Below, one piece after another: positions 9,191 through 20,283 of a stretch of 64,000 nucleotides of DNA. The stretch's first letter is position 1. The number at the start of each line of letters is the position of its first letter. The position numbers were made by a program, and so were the translations under genes. The notes under the pieces were generated by a model. It was given only the letters and a program-made list of their open reading frames with translations, was not told where the DNA came from and did no database searches. Source of the DNA: Mycobacterium sp. 1100029.7 (GTDB lineage: Bacteria > Actinomycetota > Actinomycetes > Mycobacteriales > Mycobacteriaceae); contig NZ_LZSC01000038.1 in assembly GCF_001665235.1 (NCBI RefSeq), positions 186,001-250,000 of the forward strand, written 5' to 3'.

Positions 9191-9847
9191 ATCACCGAGG
9201 AAAGCACCGATCCCCGGCCTGCACGGTCGCGGGCTCGTTTGCTGGAAGCCGCCGCGACGCTGTTGCGATCCGGGGGCCCCAGCGCGGTCACCGTCGAAGC
9301 GGTCACACGCACCGCCAACGTGGCCAGGGCCACCCTGTATCGCCACTTCCCGTCGGGCAACGATTTGCTGGCCGCGGCATTCAACAGTCTCATCCCGCCG
9401 TCGCCCACGCCGCCCGACGAGGGCTCGCTGCGGGATCGGCTTGTCGCCCTGGTCCTTGCGCAAGCCGAAGCGGTGGCGCAAGCGCCGGCCGTCATGACGG
9501 CCATGTCCTGGCTGGCCCTGGGCCGCGACCTGGAAGGTTTGCCAGAACCCGACCACGTCCGCACCGCCGACAGTCCGGCGATCACCACTTTGCGGGAGCG
9601 CATCGCCCAGCAGTACGCGGCCCCGTTTGACGCCTTGTTCGACAGCCCGGAGGCGGCCGAACTCGGCGAGGTGGACCGGTCCCTGGCCATCGCCATGCTG
9701 ATCGGCCCGCTGGTGCTGGGCCGGCTGTCGACACTGCCCGATTTCGACTACCGGGAATGCGCGCTCGCGTCGGTTGACGGTTTCCTGCACGTCCAGCGCA
9801 CGCAGGGCCGGGTTACCTCAGCGAGTATCGAATCGGCAGGTGCTTGA
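9191..9847 (+). CDS. TetR-family regulator, probably of the divergent MFS exporter
   Basis: A TetR repressor with an N-terminal helix-turn-helix (ITVEAV-type helix, then TANVARATLYRHFPSGNDLL) and a C-terminal effector domain. The start is odd. The frame is closed by TGA at 9182, and the only standard start is TTG at 9239, which removes the first turn of the DNA-binding domain. ATC at 9191 has a strong GGGAGG nine bases upstream and gives a normal N-terminus (about 218 residues), so I placed the start there. An annotation pipeline would probably use 9239. Its end overlaps the convergent P450 gene by 35 bases. Confidence 0.8.
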   Translation: MTEESTDPRPARSRARLLEAAATLLRSGGPSAVTVEAVTRTANVARATLYRHFPSGNDLLAAAFNSLIPPSPTPPDEGSLRDRLVALVLAQAEAVAQAPAVMTAMSWLALGRDLEGLPEPDHVRTADSPAITTLRERIAQQYAAPFDALFDSPEAAELGEVDRSLAIAMLIGPLVLGRLSTLPDFDYRECALASVDGFLHVQRTQGRVTSASIESAGA

Positions 9848-11060
9848 GCCCACCGACGAATGTCGTGGCAGTCAGCTCCGGCTTTCCGTTGAGCTCAATG
9901 GATTTCAGCCGCGGCAATAGTTCGGTGAAAAAGCCGATGACCTCCATGCGGGCCAGTGCCGCGCCCAGGCAAAAGTGCGCGCCGTAACCGAATGCCAAGT
10001 GCTTGTTCGGGTTTCGACCGACGTCGAAGCGGAACGGATCGGCGAATACCTCCTCGTCGCGGTTGGCCGACACGTAGGACAGGTAGACCGATTCGCCCTT
10101 GGCGATCGCCACGTCACGCACGATGGTGTCGGCCGTCGCGGTGCGCATGAACTCTTTGACCGGAGTCACCCAGCGGATCATTTCCTCGGTGGCCGACGGC
10201 ATCAGCCCCAGGTCGTCGGTCAAACGCCGTCGCTGATCCGGGTTTTCGATCAGCGCGTGCAGCCCGCCGGTGATCGTCGAGCTGGTGGTGTCGTGACCGG
10301 CGGTGGCCATGATCATGTAGTACGACATGGTGTCCATGTCCGACAGGGGCTCGCCGTCGATTCGGGCATTGGCGATCGCCGAGGCCAGGTCTTCGGTGGG
10401 ATGTTCGCGCCGGGATTCGGTGAGGCGCTTGAAATAGTCAAAGAGATCGAGCACCACCTCGAACTGTTCCTCTGCCGTGGTGCCCCGCTGGCGTTCGGTG
10501 TCGCTTCCGCCGAACAGCTCCTGGGTGAGTTTGAGCATCCGAGAGAAGTCCGATTCCGGCAGACCGAGCAGCGACAGGATCACGTACAGCGGATAGCCCA
10601 CGATCTCTTGAACGAAATCGCATTCGTTGCCCGCGGCCATCATGTTGTCGACGTAGATCGTGGCCAGCTCGGCCACCCGAGCGTGCAGCGCTCGCATCGC
10701 TTTGGGCCGAAACCAGTCGGCGCCGATAGCCCGCATCACCCGGTGATGCGGGGCGTCCATGTGCACCAGGGTGCGCAGGCCCATCCCGGCCTCGAGCCGG
10801 GCGCGGCCCACGGCGTCGGCCTCGGCGGTGGCCAGCACCGTTCTGGGCTCATTGATGAACCGGTCGTGGGCCCGCTCGATCTCCATGACGTCGGCGTGCT
10901 TGGTGATCGCCCAAAAGGGTAGGTAGGGCGGGCAGTCGACCAGGGATACCGGTGCGTAGGTGCGTAGGTGCGTCAACGCGGCGTGTAGTCGGGCCTCGTC
11001 GGCGTAGGCGGTCGGGTCGGCAAGTACGTGCGCGGCCGCGTCAACGATCGGTACGTTCAT
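9813..11060 (-). CDS. Cytochrome P450
   Basis: A 415-residue soluble bacterial P450 (haem-thiolate monooxygenase). The I-helix motif is [10 protein letters not shown], the ExxR motif is in TEEMIRW, and the haem ligand is Cys364 in [15 protein letters not shown]. An N-terminal membrane anchor is absent, as in other bacterial P450s, so it needs separate ferredoxin and reductase partners; none is encoded nearby. The substrate is unknown. Mycofactocin clusters often sit near oxidoreductases, but a functional link is speculation. It is convergent with and overlaps the TetR gene. Confidence 0.93.
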   Translation of the reverse strand: MNVPIVDAAAHVLADPTAYADEARLHAALTHLRTYAPVSLVDCPPYLPFWAITKHADVMEIERAHDRFINEPRTVLATAEADAVGRARLEAGMGLRTLVHMDAPHHRVMRAIGADWFRPKAMRALHARVAELATIYVDNMMAAGNECDFVQEIVGYPLYVILSLLGLPESDFSRMLKLTQELFGGSDTERQRGTTAEEQFEVVLDLFDYFKRLTESRREHPTEDLASAIANARIDGEPLSDMDTMSYYMIMATAGHDTTSSTITGGLHALIENPDQRRRLTDDLGLMPSATEEMIRWVTPVKEFMRTATADTIVRDVAIAKGESVYLSYVSANRDEEVFADPFRFDVGRNPNKHLAFGYGAHFCLGAALARMEVIGFFTELLPRLKSIELNGKPELTATTFVGGLKHLPIRYSLR

Positions 11061-11202
11061 GGCCGCCCCCTCAGCTGGATTTACGCCCGAATTCGAACGT
11101 AAGTGCCGGGAGAGCGCCGACGAAGGACCGCTGTCCTCAGAACTATTCGAAATCCCCTATCTGGCCTGGTCGAGGGTTTTTGGCCGAGATTTGGGCGGGA
11201 TT

Positions 11203-11248
11203 TTGTTTGGGCCATGATCTAGGGCATACTGTTCGGGTTGCCTTGAGC
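11203..11248 (+). promoter_or_regulatory. Candidate promoter of the S10 operon
   Basis: TTGTTT (11203-11208), 16 bp, then CATACT (11225-11230) form a SigA-type promoter. The element GGGTTGCCTTGAGC (11235-11248) follows about where transcription should begin, and it recurs after the candidate rplN promoter. The leader to rpsJ would be about 290 nt. I see no gene in the 464-bp gap 11061-11524 other than this promoter and the leader hairpin. Confidence 0.5.
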
Positions 11249-11479
11249 CGGGTTCGCGCCTGGCCGGGCATACGACCAGCGCCCAAACGGGCGCGTCCGG
11301 TCCCCTCCTTGGAGCGACTATTTTTAGCCGCAGACGAGGCTGTGCGGGTGACACGCCCGACCGCGGGGGCCGGTGGACCACGACAGGTAAACAGCGGCGC
11401 AGTATCCGGCGCGGCGCTCGTTCGGCCCGAGATGGGCCGGATCGAGTCGGCGTGCCGGGGGCACTGGGACACGGATATC

Positions 11480-11498
11480 AAGCCCGGCTACCGGGCTT
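11480..11498 (+). promoter_or_regulatory. Hairpin in the rpsJ leader
   Basis: AAGCCCGG-CTA-CCGGGCTT is a perfect 8-bp stem with a 3-nt loop, about 27 nt before the rpsJ GTG and 17 nt before its ribosome-binding site (AGGAGA, 11515-11520). No U-run follows, so it is not a plain terminator. It could modulate translation or transcription of the operon. Confidence 0.45.
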
Positions 11499-11524
11499 TA
11501 ACAGGAGTGAGGGTAGGAGAAAGC

Positions 11525-11830
11525 GTGGCGGGACAGAAGATCCGCATCAGGCTTAAGGCCTACGACCATGAGGCCATCGACGCTTCGGCGCGCAAGATCG
11601 TCGAGACCGTCGTCCGCACGGGTGCCAGCGTCGTAGGGCCGGTGCCGCTGCCGACCGAAAAGAATGTGTATTGCGTCATCCGCTCCCCGCATAAGTACAA
11701 GGACTCGCGGGAGCACTTCGAGATGCGCACGCACAAGCGGTTGATCGACATTCTCGATCCGACGCCGAAGACCGTTGACGCATTGATGCGCATCGATCTG
11801 CCGGCCAGTGTCGACGTCAACATTCAGTAG
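11525..11830 (+). CDS. rpsJ: 30S ribosomal protein S10
   Basis: 101 residues, the normal length for S10 (NusE), a 30S head protein that also joins NusB in antitermination complexes. The sequence from [17 protein letters not shown] to the C-terminal VDVNIQ matches the family throughout. The start is GTG at 11525 with AGGAGA five bases upstream. The frame is open far upstream, but that part is not coding. It is the first gene of the S10 operon. Confidence 0.98.
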   Translation: MAGQKIRIRLKAYDHEAIDASARKIVETVVRTGASVVGPVPLPTEKNVYCVIRSPHKYKDSREHFEMRTHKRLIDILDPTPKTVDALMRIDLPASVDVNIQ

Positions 11831-11845
11831 GGGATCGGCGAACTC

Positions 11846-12499
11846 ATGGCAAGAAAAGGCATTCTGGGTACCAAGCTGGGCATGACGCAGGTGTTCGACG
11901 AGAACAATCGGATCGTGCCGGTGACCGTCGTCAAGGCGGGGCCCAACGTGGTGACGCGTATCCGGACCCCGGAACGCGACGGCTACAGCGCCGTGCAGTT
12001 GGCCTACGGCGAAATCAGCCCACGGAAAGTCAACAAGCCGGTCACCGGCCAGTACGCGGCAGCGGGTGTGAACCCGCGTCGGCACCTGGCCGAGCTGCGC
12101 CTGGACGATGAGGCCGCGACGAGCGAATACGAGGTCGGCCAGGAGCTGACCGCCGAGATTTTCGCCGACGGCGCATACGTCGACGTGACCGGTACCTCCA
12201 AGGGCAAGGGCTTCGCGGGCACCATGAAGCGCCACGGTTTCCGTGGCCAGGGCGCCAGTCACGGTGCCCAGGCGGTGCACCGTCGTCCGGGTTCCATCGG
12301 TGGTTGCGCTACTCCCGCACGAGTCTTCAAGGGCACGCGGATGGCCGGCCGGATGGGTAGCGACCGGGTGACCGTGCAGAACCTGGTGGTGCACAAGGTC
12401 GACGCCGAGAACGGTGTGCTGTTGATCAAGGGCGCGGTCCCCGGCCGCACCGGTGGGCTCGTGGTGGTCCGCACAGCGATCAAACGAGGTGAGAAGTAA
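11846..12499 (+). CDS. rplC: 50S ribosomal protein L3
   Basis: 217 residues. An early 50S assembly protein whose long loop reaches the peptidyl transferase centre. The family signature around residues 100-150 ([21 protein letters not shown], the Gln-containing loop) is intact. It follows rpsJ after 15 bp. Its TAA shares one base with the rplD ATG. Confidence 0.98.
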   Translation: MARKGILGTKLGMTQVFDENNRIVPVTVVKAGPNVVTRIRTPERDGYSAVQLAYGEISPRKVNKPVTGQYAAAGVNPRRHLAELRLDDEAATSEYEVGQELTAEIFADGAYVDVTGTSKGKGFAGTMKRHGFRGQGASHGAQAVHRRPGSIGGCATPARVFKGTRMAGRMGSDRVTVQNLVVHKVDAENGVLLIKGAVPGRTGGLVVVRTAIKRGEK

Positions 12500-13167
12500 T
12501 GGCAGCGGTCAAGATTGACGTCAAGACGCCGGACGGCAAGGTAGACGGCTCCGTCGAGCTGCCCGCCGAATTGTTCGACGCCCCGGCCAATATCGCGTTG
12601 ATGCACCAGGTGGTCACCGCGCAGCGCGCGGCGGCACGTCAGGGTACGCACTCGACCAAGACCCGTGGCGAGGTCAGCGGTGGTGGCCGTAAGCCTTACC
12701 GGCAGAAGGGCACTGGACGCGCTCGGCAGGGTTCGACGCGCGCCCCGCAGTTCACCGGCGGTGGCACCGTGCACGGCCCCAAGCCGCGCGACTACAGCCA
12801 GCGCACGCCGAAGAAGATGATCGCGGCGGCTCTGCGCGGGGCGCTGTCCGACCGGGCTCGCAACGGCCGCATCCACGCGGTCACCGAGTTGGTGTCGGGT
12901 CAGACTCCGTCGACCAAGAGCGCCAAGGCATTCCTCGGCACGCTGACCGATCGCAAGCAGGTGCTGGTCGTGATCGGCCGCTCCGACGAGGCCGGACAGA
13001 AGAGCGTGCGCAACCTGCCTGGGGTGCACATCCTTTCGCCCGACCAGCTCAACACCTATGACGTGCTGCGCTCCGACGACGTGGTGTTCAGCGTTGAGGC
13101 GCTCAACGCCTACATCGCGGCGGCGACGGGCACCGCTGACAACAATGATGTGGAGGTTTCGGCCTGA
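12499..13167 (+). CDS. rplD: 50S ribosomal protein L4
   Basis: 222 residues. It lines the exit tunnel and, in some bacteria, represses its own S10 operon; whether it does so here is unknown. The extended loop with [19 protein letters not shown] near residues 60-78 is the tunnel-contacting segment. The start overlaps rplC by one base, and the stop overlaps rplW as TGATG. Confidence 0.98.
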   Translation: MAAVKIDVKTPDGKVDGSVELPAELFDAPANIALMHQVVTAQRAAARQGTHSTKTRGEVSGGGRKPYRQKGTGRARQGSTRAPQFTGGGTVHGPKPRDYSQRTPKKMIAAALRGALSDRARNGRIHAVTELVSGQTPSTKSAKAFLGTLTDRKQVLVVIGRSDEAGQKSVRNLPGVHILSPDQLNTYDVLRSDDVVFSVEALNAYIAAATGTADNNDVEVSA

Positions 13168-13469
13168 TGGCGACCGTCACTGACCCACGCGACATCATCC
13201 TGGCTCCGGTCATCTCGGAAAAGTCCTACGGACTGCTCGACGACAACGTGTACACCTTCGTGGTGCACCCCGATTCGAACAAGACGCAGATCAAGATCGC
13301 TATCGAGAAGATCTTCTCCGTCAAGGTCGCATCGGTGAACACCGCGAACCGACAGGGCAAGCGGAAGCGCACCCGGACCGGTTTTGGCAAGCGCAAGGGC
13401 ACCAAGCGCGCGATTGTCACCCTGGCCCCGGGCAGCAAGCCGATTGATCTGTTCGGAGCACCGGCCTAG
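13167..13469 (+). CDS. rplW: 50S ribosomal protein L23
   Basis: 100 residues. It sits at the tunnel exit and is the docking site for trigger factor and SRP. Motifs include [13 protein letters not shown] at the N-terminus and the [20 protein letters not shown] extension at about residues 58-77. The start overlaps the rplD stop, so translation is likely coupled. Confidence 0.98.
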   Translation: MATVTDPRDIILAPVISEKSYGLLDDNVYTFVVHPDSNKTQIKIAIEKIFSVKVASVNTANRQGKRKRTRTGFGKRKGTKRAIVTLAPGSKPIDLFGAPA

Positions 13470-13498
13470 CCGCGCGCGAGAGAAAGATCTGATTAGAC

Positions 13499-14341
<843 letters not shown>

Positions 14342-14368
14342 CGCGTGACTGAAGTCGAGGAGTAACAG

Positions 14369-14646
14369 ATGCCACGCAGCCTGAAGAAGGGCCCGTTCGT
14401 CGACGACCACCTGCTCAAAAAGGTGGACGTGCAGAACGAGAAGAACAGCAAGCAGGTCATCAAGACCTGGTCGCGTCGTTCGACGATCATTCCCGATTTC
14501 ATCGGTCACACCTTCGCGGTGCACGACGGCCGCAAGCACGTCCCGGTGTTCGTCACGGAGTCGATGGTCGGCCACAAACTCGGTGAATTCGCCCCGACAC
14601 GCACCTTCAAGGGGCACATCAAGGACGATCGGAAGGCCAAACGGCG

Positions 14647-14650
<4 letters not shown>
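14369..14650 (+). CDS. rpsS: 30S ribosomal protein S19
   Basis: 93 residues, normal length. A 30S head protein that forms a complex with S13. It begins [17 protein letters not shown] and retains the [15 protein letters not shown] stretch typical of S19. A GAGGAG ribosome-binding site precedes ATG 14369. The stop overlaps the rplV start as ATGA. Confidence 0.98.
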
Positions 14651-16028
<1,378 letters not shown>

Positions 16029-16031
16029 ATC

Positions 16032-16448
16032 ATGTTGATTCCCCGCAGAGTTAAGCACCGCAAGCAACATCACCCTCGCCAGCGCGGCATCGCCAGCGGT
16101 GGCACGGCCGTGAACTTCGGCGACTACGGCATTCAGGCCCTCGAGCACGCTTACGTGACCAACCGGCAGATCGAGTCGGCTCGTATCGCGATCAACCGGC
16201 ACATCAAGCGTGGCGGCAAGGTGTGGATCAACGTCTTCCCGGACCGTCCGCTGACCAAGAAGCCCGCCGAAACCCGGATGGGTTCCGGTAAGGGCTCGCC
16301 GGAGTGGTGGGTCGTCAACGTGAAGCCGGGCCGGGTGCTGTTCGAGCTCAGCTACCCCAACGAGCAGACCGCCCGTGAGGCGCTGACTCGAGCAATCCAC
16401 AAGCTGCCGATCAAGGCACGCATCATCACCCGAGAGGATCAGTTCTGA
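16032..16448 (+). CDS. rplP: 50S ribosomal protein L16
   Basis: 138 residues, normal length. It contacts A-site tRNA and organises the peptidyl transferase region. The sequence begins [18 protein letters not shown] and has the family motif [13 protein letters not shown] near residue 80. The start follows rpsC by 3 bp. The stop overlaps the rpmC ATG. Confidence 0.98.
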   Translation: MLIPRRVKHRKQHHPRQRGIASGGTAVNFGDYGIQALEHAYVTNRQIESARIAINRHIKRGGKVWINVFPDRPLTKKPAETRMGSGKGSPEWWVVNVKPGRVLFELSYPNEQTAREALTRAIHKLPIKARIITREDQF

Positions 16449-16693
16449 TGGCAGTGGGTATTTCGCCTGGCGAACTGCGCGAGCTCACCGAAGAAGAGCT
16501 GACCGAGCGCCTGCGTGAATCCAAGGAAGAGCTGTTCAACCTTCGCTTTCAGATGGCGACGGGACAGCTCAGCAACAACCGCCGGCTGCGCACGGTGCGG
16601 CACGAGATCGCACGTGTGTACACGGTGCTGCGCGAACGAGAGCTGGGCCTGGCTAGTGGTCCAGACGGATCCGACGGAAATAAGGAATCCTGA
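16448..16693 (+). CDS. rpmC: 50S ribosomal protein L29
   Basis: 81 residues. A helical protein at the tunnel exit near L23. The two-helix pattern ([20 protein letters not shown], then [15 protein letters not shown]) is clear. A short acidic C-terminal tail follows. It overlaps both neighbours by one base. Confidence 0.97.
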   Translation: MAVGISPGELRELTEEELTERLRESKEELFNLRFQMATGQLSNNRRLRTVRHEIARVYTVLRERELGLASGPDGSDGNKES

Positions 16694-17034
16694 TGGCAGA
16701 AGCTAAAGCCGCCCCCAAGGCCGCTGCGAAGGATGGCGCTTCAAAGGAGAAGGGCCCCAAGCACACTCCGGCCAACCCGAAGACACGTGGCCGTCGTAAG
16801 ACTCGCATCGGCTACGTGGTGAGCGACAAGATGCAGAAGACCATCGTGGTCGAGCTGGAAGACCGTATGCGTCACGCGCTGTACGGCAAGATCATCCGGA
16901 CGACCAAGAAGGTCAAGGCGCACGACGAGAACAGCGTCGCCGGCGTCGGTGACCGCGTTTCGCTGATGGAGACGCGCCCGACCTCGGCCACCAAGCGCTG
17001 GCGGCTCGTCGAGGTGCTGGAGAAGGCCAAGTAA
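16693..17034 (+). CDS. rpsQ: 30S ribosomal protein S17
   Basis: 113 residues. The OB-fold S17 core begins near residue 35 ([20 protein letters not shown]) and is preceded by a Lys/Ala-rich extension seen in mycobacteria. It binds 16S rRNA early in 30S assembly. It is the last gene of this S10 operon, with a strong terminator 17 bp after the stop. Confidence 0.97.
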   Translation: MAEAKAAPKAAAKDGASKEKGPKHTPANPKTRGRRKTRIGYVVSDKMQKTIVVELEDRMRHALYGKIIRTTKKVKAHDENSVAGVGDRVSLMETRPTSATKRWRLVEVLEKAK

Positions 17035-17050
17035 CTTCGCTACGACATCG

Positions 17051-17083
17051 AAACGCCCGAGACCTTTTGGACTCGGGCGTTTT
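17051..17083 (+). terminator. Rho-independent terminator of the S10 operon
   Basis: AAACGCCCGAG (17051-17061) and CTCGGGCGTTT (17072-17082) form a perfect 11-bp stem around a 10-nt loop, and a TTTT run begins in the right arm. It starts 17 bp after the rpsQ stop. It is one of the clearest intrinsic terminators in the window. Confidence 0.88.
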
Positions 17084-17099
17084 GCTGTGAGCGAGCAAA

Positions 17100-17159
17100 G
17101 CCGAGCGTAACGCCACGGCGAAAAAAGATCGGAATTTTCGCCGTGGCGTTACGCTCGGC
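17100..17159. repeat. Perfect 25-bp inverted repeat abutting the atsA start codon
   Basis: The left arm (17100-17124, beginning GCCGAGCGTAACG) and right arm (17135-17159) are exact reverse complements around a 10-base spacer. The right arm ends two bases before the arylsulfatase ATG at 17162. The RNA hairpin would cover the whole ribosome-binding region, in which no Shine-Dalgarno is visible. It may be a dispersed palindromic element or a translational control hairpin. Confidence 0.9.
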
Positions 17160-17161
17160 GC

Positions 17162-19522
17162 ATGTCCCCTGACTCGCGTGACTTTCAAGGCAAGATCGAG
17201 CTGGATATCCGCGATTCCGAGCCGGACTGGGGGCCCTACGCGGCCCCGACGGCTCCGGAGAACGCGCCCAACGTCCTGTACCTGGTCTGGGACGACACCG
17301 GCATCGCAACCTGGGATTGCTTCGGCGGCATGGTCGAAATGCCGGCGATGACGCGGATCGCCGACCGTGGCATCCGGCTGTCGCAATTTCACACCACCGC
17401 GCTGTGCTCGCCCACCCGGGCGTCGCTGCTGACCGGTCGCAACGCCACCACCGTGGGCATGGCGACGATCGAAGAATTCACCGACGGTTTCCCGAACTGC
17501 AACGGCCGCATTCCGGCCGACACCGCCCTGGTTTCCGAGGTGCTCGCCGAACGCGGCTACAACACTTACTGCGTCGGCAAGTGGCACCTCACCCCGCTTG
17601 AAGAATCCAGCATGGCCTCGACCAAGCGGCACTGGCCCACCTCGCGTGGTTTCGAGCGGTTCTACGGATTCATGGGCGGTGAGACCGACCAGTGGTACCC
17701 GGACTTGGTGTACGACAACCACCCGGTGAACCCGCCCGGAACACCGGAAGACGGCTATCACCTGTCCAAGGACATCGCCGACAAGACAATCGAATTCATC
17801 CGCGACGCGAAGGTGATCGCGCCCGACAAGCCCTGGTTCAGCTATGTGTGCCCCGGTGCCGGCCACGCGCCGCATCACGTGTTCAAAGAGTGGGCCGACA
17901 AGTACGCCGGCAAGTTCGACATGGGTTACGAGCGCTATCGCGAAGTCGTGCTGGAAAAGCAGAAGTCGATGGGCATCGTGCCGCAGGACACTGAATTGTC
18001 GCCGGTGAACCCGTATCTCGACGTCAAGGGACCCAATGGCGAGGCGTGGCCGTTGCAGGACACGGTGCGGCCCTGGGACTCGCTCAATGATGAAGAGAAG
18101 AAGCTCTTCTCCCGGATGGCCGAGGTGTTCGCCGGCTTCCTGAGCTACACCGACGCTCAGATCGGCCGCGTCCTGGACTATCTCGAGGAATCCGGTCAGC
18201 TGGACAACACCATCATCGTGGTGATCTCCGACAACGGCGCCAGCGGTGAGGGCGGTCCGAACGGGTCGGTGAACGAAGGCAAGTTCTTCAACGGTTACAT
18301 CGACACCGTCGAGGAGAGCATGAAAGTCTTCGACCACCTGGGCGGCCCGGAGACTTACAACCATTACCCGATCGGCTGGGCGATGGCGTTCAACACGCCC
18401 TACAAGCTCTACAAACGCTACGCCTCGCACGAGGGCGGTATCGCTGACTCGGCAATCATCTCCTGGCCCAACGGAATTGCCGCGCACGGCGAGGTTCGCG
18501 ACAACTATGTCAACGTTTCCGACATCACGCCGACCATTTACGAGTTGCTGGACTTGACGCCGCCGGAGACGGTCAAGGGCATTGCGCAGAAGCCGTTGGA
18601 TGGTGTGAGTTTCAAAGCAGCCCTTGCAGATCCGGCTGCCGACACCGGAAAGCACACCCAGTTCTACACCATGCTGGGCACTCGCGGGATCTGGCACGAC
18701 GGCTGGTTTGCCAACACCGTGCACGCCGCCACACCGGCAGGCTGGTCGCACTTCGACGCCGACCGGTGGGAGTTGTTCCACATCGAAGCCGACCGCAGCC
18801 AGTGTCACGACTTGGCCGGCGAGCAACCCGAGAAGCTGGAAGAGCTTAAGGCACTGTGGTTTTCCGAAGCGGCGAAGTACAACGGGCTGCCGCTGGCCGA
18901 CCTCAACCTGATGGAAACCCTGACCCGCTTCCGGCCCTACCTGGCGGGGGAGCGGACCAGCTACATCTACTATCCCGATTGCGCCGACGTCGGAATCGGC
19001 GCCGCGGCCGAGATCCGCGGCCGCTCCTTCGGCGTGCTGGCGGACGTGACGGTGGATACCACCGGCGCCGAAGGCGTGCTGTTCAAGCAGGGCGGTGCGC
19101 ACGGCGGCCACGTGCTGTTCATTCAGGACGGGCGGCTGCATTACGTCTACAACTTCCTGGGCGAAATCCAGCAGCTGGTCTCCTCGTCGGGCGCAGTGCC
19201 GTTGGGCAGGCACCTGCTCGGCGTCAGCTACGCGCGGACCGGAACCGTGGAGAACAGTCATACGCCGCTGGGGGACGTGACGCTGTTCATCGACGACGAC
19301 GTGGTCGGGACGCTCGCGGGCGTCACCACCCACCCGGGAACGTTCGGATTGGCCGGTGCGGGTATCACCGTCGGCCGAAACGGCGGGTCGGGAGTGTCCA
19401 GCCGATACAAGGCGCCGTTCACCTTCACCGGCGGCACCATCGCGGCGGTCACCGTCGACCTGTCCGGCCGGCCCTATGTGGATGTGGAAAGTGAACTTGC
19501 GCTTGCCTTTTCCAGGGACTGA
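17162..19522 (+). CDS. atsA: Arylsulfatase AtsA
   Basis: A 786-residue type I sulfatase. It hydrolyses sulfate esters with a formylglycine made from Cys82 in the CSPTR motif (LCSPTRASLLTGRN). Other metal-site motifs are VWDDTG near residue 42, KWHLTP near residue 140 and ISDNGASGEGG near residue 356. The C-terminal 150 residues form a beta-rich accessory domain common to this long subfamily. Length fits M. tuberculosis AtsA (Rv0711). The formylglycine-generating enzyme is encoded nearby at 23747-24646. The start lies directly after a 25-bp inverted repeat. Confidence 0.93.
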   Translation: MSPDSRDFQGKIELDIRDSEPDWGPYAAPTAPENAPNVLYLVWDDTGIATWDCFGGMVEMPAMTRIADRGIRLSQFHTTALCSPTRASLLTGRNATTVGMATIEEFTDGFPNCNGRIPADTALVSEVLAERGYNTYCVGKWHLTPLEESSMASTKRHWPTSRGFERFYGFMGGETDQWYPDLVYDNHPVNPPGTPEDGYHLSKDIADKTIEFIRDAKVIAPDKPWFSYVCPGAGHAPHHVFKEWADKYAGKFDMGYERYREVVLEKQKSMGIVPQDTELSPVNPYLDVKGPNGEAWPLQDTVRPWDSLNDEEKKLFSRMAEVFAGFLSYTDAQIGRVLDYLEESGQLDNTIIVVISDNGASGEGGPNGSVNEGKFFNGYIDTVEESMKVFDHLGGPETYNHYPIGWAMAFNTPYKLYKRYASHEGGIADSAIISWPNGIAAHGEVRDNYVNVSDITPTIYELLDLTPPETVKGIAQKPLDGVSFKAALADPAADTGKHTQFYTMLGTRGIWHDGWFANTVHAATPAGWSHFDADRWELFHIEADRSQCHDLAGEQPEKLEELKALWFSEAAKYNGLPLADLNLMETLTRFRPYLAGERTSYIYYPDCADVGIGAAAEIRGRSFGVLADVTVDTTGAEGVLFKQGGAHGGHVLFIQDGRLHYVYNFLGEIQQLVSSSGAVPLGRHLLGVSYARTGTVENSHTPLGDVTLFIDDDVVGTLAGVTTHPGTFGLAGAGITVGRNGGSGVSSRYKAPFTFTGGTIAAVTVDLSGRPYVDVESELALAFSRD

Positions 19523-20201
19523 ACGCTCGACACCGGTCACGCTCGCCGCGGCGGGTGTGCTGGCGTGCGTTGTGGTGGGTTGCGCACACACCACCGACGG
19601 TAGTGCCGTGCGAGCCAGCACCAGCTCGTCGACGACCACGTCGTCTGCACCCCGCCGATCCGATCCGGCCGAGCCGGTCCCCGGCGTCGAAACCACACTG
19701 CCCGACCACATTCCGCCCAACGCAATGGTGTGTTTCCCGTCGCCGGCCGGAAGCGGACGGATGACGGTGGCGTCCGTCGCCGACCCGGTGGCGCCCAGGC
19801 TCACCGTGCCGATACCCGACGGCTGGAATTCGTCTCCCGGCACCGGCGACGTGGCATTGACCGCGAACGGACCGGACGGTCTGTCGATCAAGGTGACCAT
19901 CACCGCAACCGACCTCGAACCCGGCGGCGCCTTCCTGCGCTACGGCGCCGAGTTGCGCACCAGCAGGCCGGATGTGCGCGACACCGTTGTCGCCGCGCAG
20001 TTCTGCGGCTACAGCAGCCAGCTGATCACTGGCACGATCGGCGGGCCGGGCGGGGTCGGCTTCGCCGACCGCATCACCCATATCTGGACGAATACCAAGG
20101 CGTTTCTGGCGGCCATCCACCTGGAGGGCCCCGCGGGCGCAGCCGGCCTCGAAGCGGCGAAATCCACGGCCATGCAGCAATTCGCGGTTGTTATCCCGTG
20201 A
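19491..20201 (+). CDS. LpqN/LpqT-like lipoprotein
   Basis: A 236-residue predicted lipoprotein. A hydrophobic signal segment (VTLAAAGVLACVVVGC) ends in a VVGC lipobox, with Cys at about residue 31, followed by a Ser/Thr-rich linker. The rest resembles mycobacterial LpqN/LpqT proteins (LTVPIPDGW, then a C-terminal half ending QQFAVVIP). It would be anchored on the outer face of the membrane. The start at GTG 19491 overlaps the end of atsA by 32 bases. This suggests co-transcription with the sulfatase. The family match is from memory and moderate. Confidence 0.7.
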   Translation: MNLRLPFPGTERSTPVTLAAAGVLACVVVGCAHTTDGSAVRASTSSSTTTSSAPRRSDPAEPVPGVETTLPDHIPPNAMVCFPSPAGSGRMTVASVADPVAPRLTVPIPDGWNSSPGTGDVALTANGPDGLSIKVTITATDLEPGGAFLRYGAELRTSRPDVRDTVVAAQFCGYSSQLITGTIGGPGGVGFADRITHIWTNTKAFLAAIHLEGPAGAAGLEAAKSTAMQQFAVVIP

Positions 20202-20283
20202 AAGCACTGCTCGACTGTTAGCATCTGCCCGTGCCTGCGGGAAGGCAGCAAACTACTCGTCCTAGCTGTGGTGGTGATGTCCG

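Noticed and set aside
10952..11524. Upstream extension of the rpsJ frame
   Set aside because: S10 is about 101 residues; GTG 11525 has a ribosome-binding site and the upstream part overlaps the P450 start and the promoter.
16913..19903. 996-codon open frame on the minus strand across atsA
   Set aside because: It is antisense to a clear arylsulfatase, shows no family motifs and reflects high-GC codon bias on the opposite strand.
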